Positions 35,671 to 47,337 of a stretch of DNA of 64,000 nt are shown piece after piece. The notes under the pieces were generated by a model that saw only the letters and a program-made list of their open reading frames with translations, was not told the DNA's origin and did not search any database. A program made the translations under genes and the position numbers. The stretch's first letter is position 1. Each line of letters starts with the position of its first letter. Origin of the DNA: Anadara kagoshimensis. Lineage: Eukaryota > Mollusca > Bivalvia > Arcoida > Arcidae. The DNA lies in the NCBI GenBank assembly GCA_021292105.1, contig CM037870.1, positions 50,904,747 to 50,968,746 of the forward strand. The letters run 5' to 3'.

Positions 35671-35790
35671 ATAGCACCAGGCCTTACTTCCCTGGTTGAA
35701 GGTCACGTGTTTCACCTGATTTGTCAGTTTCAAATATTTAACTCTGCTTCTGGATTTTGATTTTGAAATGGATTAGAATGTTTGTTTTGA
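35671..35790 (+). mobile_element. Family A tail
   Basis: Begins AGCACCAGGCCTTACTTCCC, has CACGTG at 35703-35708 and ends GAAATGGATTAGAATGTTTG. It is 5'-truncated within the 3' UTR. Confidence 0.75.
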
Positions 35791-36130
35791 TATATTGCTC
35801 GGAAAATACCTTGGAACATAGGGGTATTGTACAATATATTGCTTATATGGATTCTAGAATTAAATTCATGTATTCTAGCATGTGAAGAATTATGTTTTTG
35901 ACCCAAAAGAAAAGTGAAAAATCTTAGTACCGAGATATTCATGTAGCCGGTCATGATGAGGTCTTGAATATGGCAAATGTCCATCCATTATAAGTTAGCT
36001 AAATGGCCCTAACAGTACTATAAAGATAAAAACTCAAAACATCATACCTCATAGGTGTATAGTAGAACGACGTTTACTGATTAACCGTCATTTTTTTTTA
36101 CATTTTCATATTGTATCTTATCCTCATTAA

Positions 36131-36450
36131 ATCAAATTGTTGACGCAAGGATATTGGAAGCCTAGGCTTATCAAAGCCCTAAATATTTTTATGGCCATCA
36201 CCACACTGTTATGTGATGTCTTTGTATCCAAAATTACTCTTGATATATTTAAATCCCATAATTCCACGATCCTTTCATTCCCAATTTTGATTACACATGT
36301 GGCGTTTGTAGCTCGCTGAACAGGAGGTGCTTATCCTTCCGAAGCACCCGGCCTCCCTGTCATGTGTTTTACTTAATTTCCAAGCTTCAATGATTTTACT
36401 TTGCTACGGGATTGTAGTTTGAAGATGGATTGTCTGCTTGTTTTTGAGTA
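36131..36450 (+). mobile_element. Family A copy with coding tail
   Basis: The frame from 36137 encodes LTQGYWKPRLIKALNIF, then VFVSKITLDIF, followed by the 3' UTR from TTTTGATTACACATGTGGCG to a GAAGATGGATTG end. Two short deletions remove the second CACGTG region. Confidence 0.8.
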
Positions 36451-36944
36451 TATATAAACTTATCCTCATGATACTCAGTTGTGTCCTGGATTTTCTCTCT
36501 GTCTCCCTTGTTTCCCAGATTTCATCTTAATTTTTATTTAACTTTTTTAGTATCAACATTTTGCTTACAACATAAGATTATATCACGGACGATGTGATTG
36601 TGTTTGGATCACAAACAAACTTATAAATCTATTAAGTCTAGTATCATGTAGCAATCTTTTTTATTTAAAAATTTTGCTTTGTTACTAAAAGGTCGGGTAA
36701 ATGGAAGAGTTCTCTTCTTTGTGTATCATTACCTTTTTAATAATTGTCAATTCAGAGCTATTACATGCTTATTCAAAACACGCATAATCAATATCGATAA
36801 TAACGGTGGCTTGATTAAATGTTAGTAAGCATTATGAAGGTGTCGTAAACGTCTTAATTGATAAGCTAGTTGTAATCAAATGTAAATAGATTACAATACA
36901 AAATTCCAAAACAGTTTAGTGCAATGTATTTTTATATTATTTGA

Positions 36945-37145
36945 AATTCCTCCAAAATTAAGGTATACTCCCTCATGCAAAGTATTCCCTTAGCTAAATT
37001 TGATACAATATATTTATGTCCTGTTGGTATCTTTTCAACATCTTGAAAAAAATAGTTTTACAATTTTAGTCCAACGGCTACTGAAGAGGAAAACGGCTGT
37101 CTAGTGCTTTAAATTTAAAACTGGTATAATATGTAATTAAAGCAC
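36945..37145 (+). repeat. Family B dispersed repeat, near full length
   Basis: GGTATACTCCCTCATGCAAA, TATTCCCTTAGCTAAATTTG, TTTTCAACATCTTG, AACGGCTGTCTAGTGC and AAACTGGTATAATATG. Same orientation as the copy at the head of the duplication units. Confidence 0.75.
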
Positions 37146-38787
37146 CAATCCTATGTTCATGCAAATGTGTAATGTCACAAAATTGGATAATAAAGAAGGT
37201 ACGAATTACCTTAAAGCCCTGACAGGTGTCCAGCTCAGTGTTTACCAAACATTGTTAATGGACAACAATAAACAATTTTCCTTGAAATCACGTTGTTAGA
37301 CATTACATAGTAAATAACCGTACACTTCCCAACATAACAATTTCTGATGCTATTAGGTCCTAGTAAATGCTAAATTAATTGGACTAGCAACCACACTAAT
37401 CGATATTTTTTTGTCATTAGATCCTATTTAATGTCTAAATATATGGTTTTCATAATTTTGGCATGTTTTATTGCGTGGATGATGTTGCCAACCGCATATT
37501 TTTCCAGTGCAAATATGTTTTCATACATTTTATCCTTTTTGTACAGTGTTGGTTTGTTAGTCTTTTTAGTTTTATTGGGTATTGCCAATTCCATGTTGTT
37601 TAGATACAAATGACTTTATCTCTGGTACGGAAACATTAATTATCAAACACCAAAATACAGATTAATGTACAATTCACAGCCCCAAAATCAAAATGAAAGT
37701 TTTGAAAACGCGCAACTACAAATAAGTCAATATTATTATACTTTGGCCGACTATGTGTCCGTGTAGAATTTTCATGATTTATCTAATTATACAATTAAAT
37801 AAATCAATTATCTCTAAATTTAAATCTGGGTTATCAACTAGGTCTACACGAGTGTTCTATAGTTAAACTGTCTATGTAACAAGGCCATGTGAGTTGTCCA
37901 GATGCTAGTATTGTCATCAAAATCAACATGTTGATTTGCTCTACCTATACAAAAGGCAGCCATATTAAATCTTAGGTTTATACAATTGTGTCATGTATTT
38001 GGCATGTTTGATTACCATTTTCCTTTACTGCTTTGTTTACAATGCTTGTCAGATAATTAAAATGTCTATGTTTATAGTTTTTAATGTTTTAAAACAACAG
38101 GAAAATTGATAGAATGGAACCGATATATGCTCCCCAAATAAAATCTAGGGATGTTTTTGTTTTCGTAAAAACCATTATTTCGAAGGAAAAACATACGAGG
38201 GGTAACAAGATAGCATCGGACACTATTGGAAATTTTGCAACAAAACTACTTGCAAGGTATCAATTGTACTTTTTGTCAATTCACGTTAACTCGAGGAGAT
38301 TATATAGTTATCTATCTCAAGTTCGCAGCATAAAATAATAGCGATGTATGTAATTTAATAAACAAACAAGAATGTCGCGAAGACCGTTAACACTGATTTA
38401 ACTTTTTGCAATATGGACTGGTATTCTTGGTTTTGATTTGACGTTGACATAATATACCAGTAAGCATTACAGTTGTTGATCTAGTATAGCTTTTTTGAAC
38501 AGGACTGTTCTTGGCAAGTAACGAAAATTGGACTTACATTTTGTGCTAACTAAGTATTTGACCTTTTGATTGACCTAGTGGCCTAACTTGACCAACATTT
38601 CAAATTAATTTGTAGAAGGGATCCATTTTCCGGTTTCAATTTTACTGTTGAACAACATCTCTGGTTCTTGTGATCTTCACAGTATAACAGTTTTAATTAG
38701 GCTCTTTACACATGGAACATAAAATGTAACTACTTGTTAAAAAAGTTTTATTTCCGTCATCAAAGTATTGTTGATATTTTTAATATC
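37146..38787. other. Intergenic stretch, no gene supported
   Basis: A 60-codon frame at 37431-37613 encodes two hydrophobic segments, but the opposite strand is open over the same bases and no flanking signals were found. The frame at 38114-38338 has no family features. Confidence 0.3.
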
Positions 38788-39025
38788 TCTGTCCAGGATT
38801 GCCTTGGATATATTTGATGTTTCATAGTACCATGCTCCTTTCACACAATTTTGAGTATACACATGGCAGGTGTAGCTAGCTAAACAGGAGGTACTTACCC
38901 TTCCGGAGCACCCCACTTTACTTCCCTGGTGGAAGTTCACGTGTCTTAACTGACTTGTCAGTTCCAAAGTTTTTACTTTGCTTCTGGATTGTGATTTGGA
39001 TATGGGTTAGTATGTTTGTTTTTGG
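38788..39025 (+). mobile_element. Family A tail with the last coding residues
   Basis: Opens with codons resembling RIALDIFDV, then the 3' UTR with GTAGCTAGCTAAACAGGAGG, CACGTG at 38938-38943 and the end TTGGATATGGGTTAGTATG. Confidence 0.85.
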
Positions 39026-40164
39026 TTCTGTACGTCATTCTTAATGAAATGACGTCGATGAGAGCCAATCCATTCCTGCAAACGTAACAGAAAATCTGAC
39101 CAATCAACATGCTTTTACAAATAAGAACTGAATAATTTGAGAGAAGCAACCAAATTAGCTGTCAAAATAATGAAATTTTCGGGATTTTGTCTGCAATTTG
39201 CCTAATGAAGTCGTTTGATCACCATTGTCATCCGCGGAAGCAAACAAATTTAGCGTTTAAGAGTGAACATGGTTCTGAGTCGATGGAAGTGGAAATGGAT
39301 CTACTCGATTTAAAAAAAAATCAGATTTTGTGTGCGTCTCCAATCGCCTACTTTCGAGTCCTGCTATGACATATACTATACTGGTGCAGTACAACGTGTC
39401 AGTTTTCTGCAATTGAAATATGAGAGGCCAGGGGAAACCACTGACTTTCAGAAACCGGTCTTGACAAGTTTTTTCAAGATAACATAAACATACTTTCCTA
39501 ATTGAATTAATGCATTTACTTAAATGAGTTTTAATAATGTTGATGATGTTGTTATTTGTAGGGTTTTTTATTATACATAATAATGTACATGGGTTACTTA
39601 AAATGAATCGATAAAGCAATTACGTTTAGATTGAAATATTTCCCCTTTTTAAGTCTGGACACAATAGTTATTGTCGAAGTCTGCGATTGTCGTGTGCTCA
39701 TATTAACTTTTATGCTAGTTTTCAAGTCATAGAATTCTGTCTTGTTTACAACCTGGTATATTTTCAATTATTTTGAGTCATAAATTCCCCGGTTTATGCA
39801 TCAAGATGCATGTCAAACACTGGTTTAGAACCCAACCACAATTAACTTTGTATTTAATCCGTTTAACAAATTCAAAAGTCAACTACTCTTAAGTGAACTA
39901 GCATCTATTTCATCGTAAACATGAAATGGTAGTTAGATAAGTCTTGAATTGCCTTTTTAGAACATGAAACATCTCAATTAGTTATCGAATCAAATTTAAA
40001 AAAAATTGTGTCTTCCTCTTGGAATCAAGACTACAATTGTGTAAAGGTATTTTCATTTTATACTGAAAGGAAACGCATACGCAGTTTTTCTGCGCATGTG
40101 ACATTTTTCGTAATGTCAGTTCATTTTCTTTATTCCGTAAGTTAATTACAACTTATTGGATTTA
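39026..40164. other. Intergenic stretch, no gene supported
   Basis: The 120-codon minus-strand frame at 39257-39619 has no recognisable domain. Confidence 0.35.
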
Positions 40165-41260
40165 CAATATATATATATAATTACATAATATAAACAATGT
40201 TCAGTGAGCAGTATATGTGTATACATAAATAAACAGCAGTACTAGGAGAGATAATAAATATAGAGTATAAATATAATGATATAAAGTTAAACATTATTTC
40301 TAATATTTAAAGCATTGTTTCGCTAGATTGCATAATTGTTTGACATTGTTGATGCTAAGCAACTGTATAAGTTTGTACATGCTTGGTTTGACCCAGTAGT
40401 ATGGTTTAATAAATTGTTTTCTAATATTAGTATATGTTTTACACTCCAAAATAAAATGATATTCATCTTCAATAACACCGTTACAAAATATACAATTTCA
40501 TTTCGTTTTTTGTTATGATAACGACCTGTTTCAATGGATAAACAATGAGAAGATAACCTGAATTTAGACAAGATTTTTTTGTAATGACTTGGAATAGACT
40601 TACATAAATAATATTGTAAAGTAAAATTGTCAGTTAAAAATCTATATATTGAAGACTTTGTAGAGGTTTCTAACATAAAGTATAAATGTTGTTTACAAGT
40701 ATCTTCAAGCCTTTGTCTAATCTCACACAAAGCAACATCTACGTTAATTATATTTTGATTATACCAAATGTGGCCAAAACCAAGAGACTCAAGCTCCTTC
40801 TTTATAAAATTTGGCCATATAAATTTATTTGAAATGTGCTTATAACCCAACCTTAGTAAAACATTATAACAATTTAATAATATACAATTTTAAGAATTTA
40901 GAAGATTAAACCAATATTTAAACATACGAATTTTCCTAGTAACTTGTAGTGGCAATCTGCCTAATTCAATATAAATCATAGCATTAGTTGTCGAACTTTT
41001 CACACCTAAAACATTTTTACAAAAATCTAAATGAACCTGTTCTAAAAAATTTCCCTTCATGCATTGCATAAACTTCACAAGAATATAGTAATACACTGGA
41101 CATATAAGTGTCAAATAATGATAACATGGTTTCAGTATTTAAAAATAAATCTTTAGTATTACTCTTAAGAGAATACATTGCTTTTCTACCTTGTGATGCA
41201 AACTGTTGTTGTGTTACATGAAATTTACCATTGTAATTCAAAAGAAAACAACATCAAAGA
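40165..41260 (-). mobile_element. Decayed LINE 3' end (C-terminal part of the RT ORF)
   Basis: Minus-strand frames 41241-41017, 41114-40890 and 40850-40323 are pieces of one LINE ORF2 C-terminus separated by frameshifts. In order they read NYNGKFHVTQQQFASQGRKA, FDTYMSSVLLYSCEV, CKNVLGVKSSTTNAMIYIEL and LSIETGRYHNKK. After another frameshift comes CNGVIEDEYHFILEC, a degraded Cys-His motif like that near the end of many LINE ORF2 proteins. The shifted frame ends at TAG 40302-40300. The 3' flank reaches an (AT)n stretch near 40170. It is a different LINE from the one in the duplication units. Confidence 0.8.
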
Positions 41261-41465
41261 CTGTGTTTCTCTGATATTATAAGTGTGTCCTAAGTCATTT
41301 GTTCCCGAACTATTAGAAACATATGGTTTCTTTTGTGACTTTGATTTAAAAAGTAATCTATTTGGTTTGTTTGGTTACAGCTACAATACCCCCAGTATTT
41401 AATAATGTTTCGACATTTACTTCTACAGGCACAGTTTCCTAATTGTTGCTTTTTCTAGGACCGTG

Positions 41466-41985
41466 TCAGGTAGCACCGTTTCTGACTTCCAGGTACCAAC
41501 ATCTTTCATACATGCCATCGATACACATGTTGCAGTAGCATGTTCTTTTTCGAACCAAAAGTTGGCCTAGCTCCTGAGATACTATATTATTTATAGATCT
41601 ATTTTCTATCACGAGCTTAAACGACCTCTCAGTCCTTTTCTCTTTAATATCGTTGAAGAAACACAGAAGACAAGGCTCTCTTAAGCTCAACACTTTCTGT
41701 TTTAGATTTAAATGTAGAAATTGCCGAGTATTCAAATTTGTAAAAAATCATAAAGATCATTTGCTGATCTTATTTTGGTTTCTCTTCGAATGAGAGCCAT
41801 TGAAACTTTATGTTTTACATGGCTTCCAGCTGCGCCTTATTCTCCTTTTCCGCAAAATGTTTCGAATAATTTCCGTTGTGTTGGAATCTGAAAATCTTCC
41901 TGTGACATACTTACATCTCTCATGCAGTGCATTGTTTTTTACTGTTGAGCACCCATCGGTGGATTTCAGTACAAATTGCAAAGGA
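41466..41985 (-). pseudogene. Decayed transposase-like protein segment
   Basis: Minus-strand frames carry pieces of one protein type. They are STDGCSTVKNNALHERCKYV and GRFSDSN (about 41960-41880), KLFETFCGKGE-stop-GAAGSHV with MALIRRETKIRSANDLYDF (about 41876-41735), and near the end CYCNMCIDGMYERCWYLEV (ends 41466). I recall similar S-D-G-C, G-K-G and Cys-pair motifs in uncharacterised multicopy proteins of cnidarians, molluscs and echinoderms that look transposon-derived. At least one stop and two frameshifts break it. Family assignment is from memory only. Confidence 0.45.
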
Positions 41986-42994
41986 TAATAAGCGTTTTCT
42001 GTTTTAGATGGTCTTGCTGTCGATGATATTGTTGCTAGGAAACATTTTCATGTTAGAAACCTCTGATCAGGATATTAAACTCGACAGATTAATCACTGGT
42101 CCCAATATCTGCCGAAATCATGCACTATTTGTCACAGGTTACACGGAGTTTCTTTCTGACGCGTTTTTTAACAATGATTCGCAAATATTAAAAAAATTTA
42201 GCAAGTTTTATTAACTAAATTTTCAAAAAGAGCATGTTTTCCCTTTCTGATAATATAAAACTTTCCATATACTTTTAAAATTTGTAAAAATATACACCAA
42301 CTTTTCACAACATGATGTTATTAATTTAAATCGCGCACGTGATTGTGCTACTGGCGTATCTCTAGCTATTCAAAGATTATTATAAGTGAGTAGAAATGTT
42401 CCTTTCTTAAAAATTACTTTTTCTGCTATTGATTCTTTACAAGTTTTTAAAATCCTTTTATATCTTTGGTTTGGTGACATTTTCTGGTTCTGAACCGATG
42501 CAACTCTGGCTAATATTATGGCGAATGTCGGTAGGGTGGGTGGTGGAAATTCAGACCCTTATGTTTAATTCCGGTAACGGAATTCAACCAAGAACATTGA
42601 TTCTTTACATAATATTACTTTATATATCAACAATGTCCACATCACTTTGTGGAATTTTATCGATTTATTTTCTGGGTGTATCAAGACTTTAGAAAGAGGG
42701 GTTATACTCCGACAATGAATTTCCTCTACTCTCCTCAATCAAGATTGAATTTTTTCTATCTGTAGTCCAAAATGTGTATACAGTATTTGTCTAGGATGGC
42801 AGTTTGTTTCATTAACTTTGTTGTGTCTCTTAACCTTTTTGGTTGCATTGACATTGAATAGTTACTTTTCAATTACATCGCAGGTATATTTACACGAAAA
42901 TACAAGAAATATACAAGAAGTTTGAACTTTGAAACTTTATATATTACATTTTTCTCAATGTTTTGAATTAAATTAATCCAATTCGAACTATTTA
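41986..42994. other. Unique DNA left of the duplication
   Basis: No gene supported (frames at 42008-42214 and 42429-42692 lack family features). It has no counterpart upstream of units 2 and 3, where the LINE 3' end takes its place. Confidence 0.5.
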
Positions 42995-43000
42995 CGAAGC

Positions 43001-43200
43001 AACGGATTTAATAAAATATGCTTAATTGTACAAAGTCTTACCTTAGGGGGACTTAGTAAAATTCATTTTGATGCTTCTTTTTTCTGATTTTCACAATTTT
43101 GGTCCAAGCACTACGAGCAATTTCATTTCGAAACGGTCGTCTGGTGCTGAAAAATTAAAACTGGTTTAGAAATAATTTATGACGTCATAACTTAAAACAA
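43001..43200 (+). repeat. Family B repeat at the head of unit 1, with a single 33-bp monomer
   Basis: The monomer (TACAAAGTCTTACCTTAGGG, continuing to 43061) occurs once. It is followed by TTTTGGTCCAAGCACTACG, CGAAACGGTCGTCTGGTGC and AAAATTAAAACTGG as in the other family B copies. It ends with the CRE word TGACGTCA at 43180-43187. Confidence 0.85.
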
Positions 43201-43529
43201 TTTTATTTTATTTACATACATTTGCTTTCACAAACACACAAACACACTAGGCAACCTTTTGTTTTCTGTTAATTGCATTTAAACTTAATTTTCCAAAAAC
43301 TCTCAGGACTTTTGTGACTGGTCGGTCTAAAGTGCCGATTTACGGACCACGTCCCTTTTTTCCGTTTATTTTATAATACCAACCATTTAGATTATAATTT
43401 ATTATTTTTATTTTATAAATGTGGGCCAGAAAATTCCGATTATAGTGAAGAGGTCATTCCTTGACCAGAGGCTTTCTGATTTTAGTCCAGAGATCTCCAG
43501 GTGACACGTAGTTGTCCTATATAATTGTA

Positions 43530-43537
43530 TATATAAA
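43530..43537 (+). promoter_or_regulatory. TATA box of inhibitor gene copy 1
   Basis: TATATAAA, 61 bp upstream of the ATG at 43598, which puts a start site near 43560. The same box and spacing are found in units 2 and 3. Confidence 0.75.
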
Positions 43538-43597
43538 GGTGACCATTCATTTGACCATTGCATTAGCTGAAAACGTCCATTCAACTAAACCAGAACC

Positions 43598-45599
43598 ATG
43601 AATTTCAAACTTGCATTGATTGTCCTTGTAGCAGTAATTGGTAAGTGGAAACATATTTGTTTGTTAAATTAAAAACAATTGGTCATTGATAACAATAATT
43701 AAACTTGCTTAATCATTATTGACGAAAAATTGAATTATTAATAATGCAATTACAAAAACAGACAGAGCAGTATACACTATTCAGTTGGCTTTTATTTGTA
43801 GCTGAAACAAGCAACAACCAATACAACCAAAAGCACAATACAATAACCGAACAAAAAACTCATTTATTATAATCAACTTTTTGAAGAAAAAAACCAAACT
43901 CATTACTTAAGATGGTCACTGATTGTAATGACAATTGATATTCATTAGTGCTGTTTACCTACTTATGTAATATTACTATTCAAAGTGAAGAGATTGGGTC
44001 AATGTATAAAATACAAAACATATGGAATGATACCATTGATACAATATATAATTGTACTTAATAAAATTCAATCGAGTTTAGGTAAGTGACTTACAACGAG
44101 TTGAGTGGTGTTTTACACCTAATCCAATACTTCTTAAGTGAGCTTAACAGGACTAGAACTTTGTATGGATCTGAAATATGCTTATATAGCTTCAAACTTA
44201 TTGTTGTGTTTCAAAATAAAAAAAAAATATTGTATTCTCTGTTTTTTTTTCCTGTAATGGTTCTAATATCGGTTATCGGTCACTTATGCAAGCTCTCCTT
44301 GCTAAGACAGTTTTATTAATAATGCGGTCCATCTTAGTGTCATTGCAGTCGATGTTTGTGCAAATTAAATACTAATTGATTTTATTATGAAAAATTAAAA
44401 TTGTATAAGCTTTATTTGCTGTACTCTCATGAGGAGGATTGATTTTTTTAAAAGTATGAAATATCCGAGTTTACTTACATGGCATGTACTTTCTTTTTGG
44501 CAGAAATCTTGGATATAGTGATAATTTAAATGCTGTATCGACACGTAGTATTTAATTAAAAAACAATATTGGGATTGAGGAAACTGAAGACGGTCCCTAT
44601 AAATAATCCTAAATTATTTCTGATCAGAATGCAATAATTATTCTTTAGCTTTTTTCAGATATAGTATTTTTAAGAAGTGTTTAATTTCCAAAATGTTTTG
44701 CAATGAGAACCAGAGTGAGGAAAATGTGAAATCTTATCTTTTAGATGTATTATCTTTGGGTCAAGTTCTATTTTATTAAAAATAATTGCAGTTAGACTCG
44801 ACGTCAGAATTTTGCAGAGGGGTCTTGGAATAATTTATATCAGAACAAAAATACCAATCCATGTTCAAATCACAATGCAAAATGCATGTACAACTTTTGA
44901 AAACCGATATATTTAGTTAAACTTGCAAAGAATTAAGTTAAGCAAGTGGACTTTTATCAGGGAATAAGGCGAATGCTCTAGGAATGGTTAGCAGACAGCT
45001 TTAATTAGTTAGCTACACCCACCATGTGTTAAATCAAAAGTGAAAATTGCAGGAACATAGAAACATGTAACGTCAATGATATCAAGGGCAATCTTGGGTA
45101 CAAGAAAACAATACTTTATTTAATGCGTAAATAGCTTTGCAGTTAGTTTCGGAGGGGAGAACTCTAGAGACGTAAAAGTAAAATTGAAGAGCGGATTCCG
45201 GAAAAACAAAGGGGAGAACTCAAGAGATGTATAGAAACAGTAAATCATAATAAAACCCCACCTGAGTAAATGTATACTATCTAGTATTCTATATAGTTTG
45301 TATGGATTAGTTTTTGTTTGGTTTTTTTTGTTATACATGTATAATCTATGCTATTTACAGCTTTGACAAAGGCTGCACAACAACAATGTACAACCGCAGA
45401 CGAATGCCCTGCTTGTGAACATGGTCTTACTGCAACCTGCTCCCATGACATGTGCCATTGTCAACATGATACTGGCTCCGGAGGCACTGGAGGCACTGGC
45501 AGTGCACAGTGCACAGTTGATGCCGATTGTGTTGGGCATTGCCACCATGATAACACCCACCATGCACCAGCATGTCATCATGGACACTGCAGCTGCTAG
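43598..45599 (+). CDS. Secreted Cys/His-rich protein, Cvsi-like serine protease inhibitor (copy 1, intact)
   Basis: Exon 1 (43598-43640) encodes the signal start MNFKLALIVLVAVI and ends at GTAAGT. Exon 2 (45361-45599; acceptor ATTTACAG) joins in phase 1 and ends at TAG 45597-45599, giving 93 aa. Cleavage is likely after LTKAA, leaving about 73 residues with 12 cysteines. The mature part has two six-Cys halves: C-x5-C-x2-C-x7-C-x4-C-x-C and C-x5-C-x3-C-x10-C-x4-C-x-C, joined by a Gly/Thr/Ser linker (TGSGGTGGTGS). The second half is very His-rich. Size, cysteine number and residue make-up match the oyster plasma inhibitors cvSI-1/2 (MEROPS family I84), which inhibit subtilisin-like proteases and are thought to act in host defence. 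A 3'-UTR exon is proposed separately. Alternatives: an unrelated Cys-rich haemolymph or metal-binding peptide. Confidence 0.78.
44840..45115 (-). mobile_element. Family A tail in intron 1 of inhibitor copy 1
   Basis: Plus-strand view: AAAATACCAATCCATGTTC, AAGTGGACTTTTATCAGGG, TAGTTAGCTACACCCACCATG. The far edge encodes on the minus strand VPKIALDIIDVTC, the family A coding end. Unit 2 has a shortened version at 54705-54870. Confidence 0.7.
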
Positions 45600-46370
45600 A
45601 AATGGTCAGTAGCTACATAGTTCATGAATTTATAATTTAGTAGACTGTTACAAGTTACTATGTTGTTTCGATTTCAAATTTGTGTTGTTACGGGTTCGAT
45701 CCTGGCGTAGGCAATAATTATCACAGACGATTCATCATTCTTCCACGAAAAACGACAATCTCTTATAAGATAAAATAAAAATCGGATTCCGGAAAACAAT
45801 TACACATAACACTTATAATATATACAAAGTTTGAAATGTCTTCCTGTTTTCATTAATTTTAAATGTGGTTTTAAACTCATCCCATTTTTCAGAAGTCTTT
45901 TTTTAAGAGAAACATAATTAATAACACACATTGGATACAAAATCACGTCAACCAACCATACACTATATGTAATATTTTGTATGTTAAAGTCTAGCATTAG
46001 TTTTGAGAGAAATTTGCTGATCTACACGACTTGAGTTAATTAAAATGAGATAAAGAACATTTTTAGCTGTGTGTATGCAAAAAAACATTGTCCCTGGGGT
46101 GAGAAATCTATATCTACTACTGATATAGATGATAGACTATGTTAGATATACCATGGAGAAGGGTCGAACTATCAATCATACGATACCAGTTCATTCATTA
46201 TAAAACCCAAACTTTGGTCGAACGTTGGGCACTAAAATGGTGTGACGGTTGTTTACCTGGCCTACTCTTAGCATTTCATTCTCATTCGATCATGGATATT
46301 TTTGTGTTATGTTTTGACAAAACATTTTATTTTATTATGTTATAAATATCCATTTATTTTTCTGTTGTAG

Positions 46371-46425
46371 GATACAGATTTAATTTATTAAAGGAATACT
46401 TTTTAAAAATAAAACATTTTAAAGT
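46371..46425 (+). other. Proposed 3'-UTR exon and poly(A) signal of inhibitor copy 1
   Basis: The acceptor TTTTTCTGTTGTAG ends at 46370. AATAAA lies at 46408-46413, followed by A-rich sequence. A usable donor (ATG|GTCAGT, GT at 45605) lies 5 bp past the coding stop. The intron would be about 765 bp. The same donor, acceptor and AATAAA are kept in unit 2 (55379, 56253 and 56291-56296). Confidence 0.5.
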
Positions 46426-47219
46426 AAACACGTGATTTAGTTATTTGTAAATTATATCACACCAGTTTCACCATATATCTTGTTACTAACAATAACATGC
46501 TGGTTTTAATATGTTCAGGACGTGTCAATATATCACCAAATTTCTATGATTTTAACCTTTCTAGGTTACTGAGTGAAAAATGGGGCATTCTTGTTTACAC
46601 CCAGTCACGACTCTATCAACTTGGTTCGATAGAAACACGGTATTAATAGAGTTCAAATACCGTTTGCCCAATAGATATACCCATTAGCAATGTAGCCGAA
46701 AAGTGTATGAGTACTTGTAAATACCAAAAGCAATCGAAAGCACGCAACACAACAAACTCAATACATTATACGATAAATGGACTAAGACCGCAAACTATAA
46801 AACTCAGGACGGTTTCAATGAATAAAATCATAATAAAAATAAATCAACTATTCCGCGATATAAAATGTTAATAATCTGAATCGGTAACTCGTAAATCTAC
46901 TAAACTGAACTCTACAAAATAATTTTCTTCCGTCAGATTGATGGTATATCTTGGATGTTGTGTAATAGGTGATGTTAATCCGGGACACTTTGAGTGCTAA
47001 ATTGAGGGTTTTAATCAGGAATATTATGGGTTCACACGCACACGCAATAAAACCGAAGCTTGTGATAATGCAATTGTTAAAGATACACAGCAACAATATC
47101 GTGTTTAGGCCTACAGGTCAGACAAAATTTGGTAACTCAAGCCCACAATGCGCATTTTCTGTAGTATCACGGGATTGTGATTGAACCCGATTCAGTTTGT
47201 TAGTGTTGTATCTATTATT

Positions 47220-47330
47220 AACAATGATACCAATCAATGTCCAAAACATTATCCAAAACCAAATAAAAAACCTTAAAACTGGCAAATTAAGTTAAAACAC
47301 GTGGTCCTCAACAAGGGAAGTAAGGCCGGG
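47220..47330 (-). mobile_element. Family A tail abutting the LINE 5' end, unit 1
   Basis: ACCAATCAATGTCCAAAAC, AACTGGCAAATTAAG, CACGTG at 47298-47303, then GGGAAGTAAGGCCGGGTG, where the repeat is cut off. The LINE reading begins within about 8 bp of the cut. Confidence 0.75.
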
Positions 47331-47337
47331 TGACAAG

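Noticed and set aside
37424..37613. Small two-membrane-segment ORF
   Set aside because: Both strands open over the same A/T-rich bases; hydrophobicity is expected from T-rich codons; no flanking gene signals.
39257..39619. 120-codon minus-strand ORF
   Set aside because: No motif, composition like surrounding intergenic DNA.
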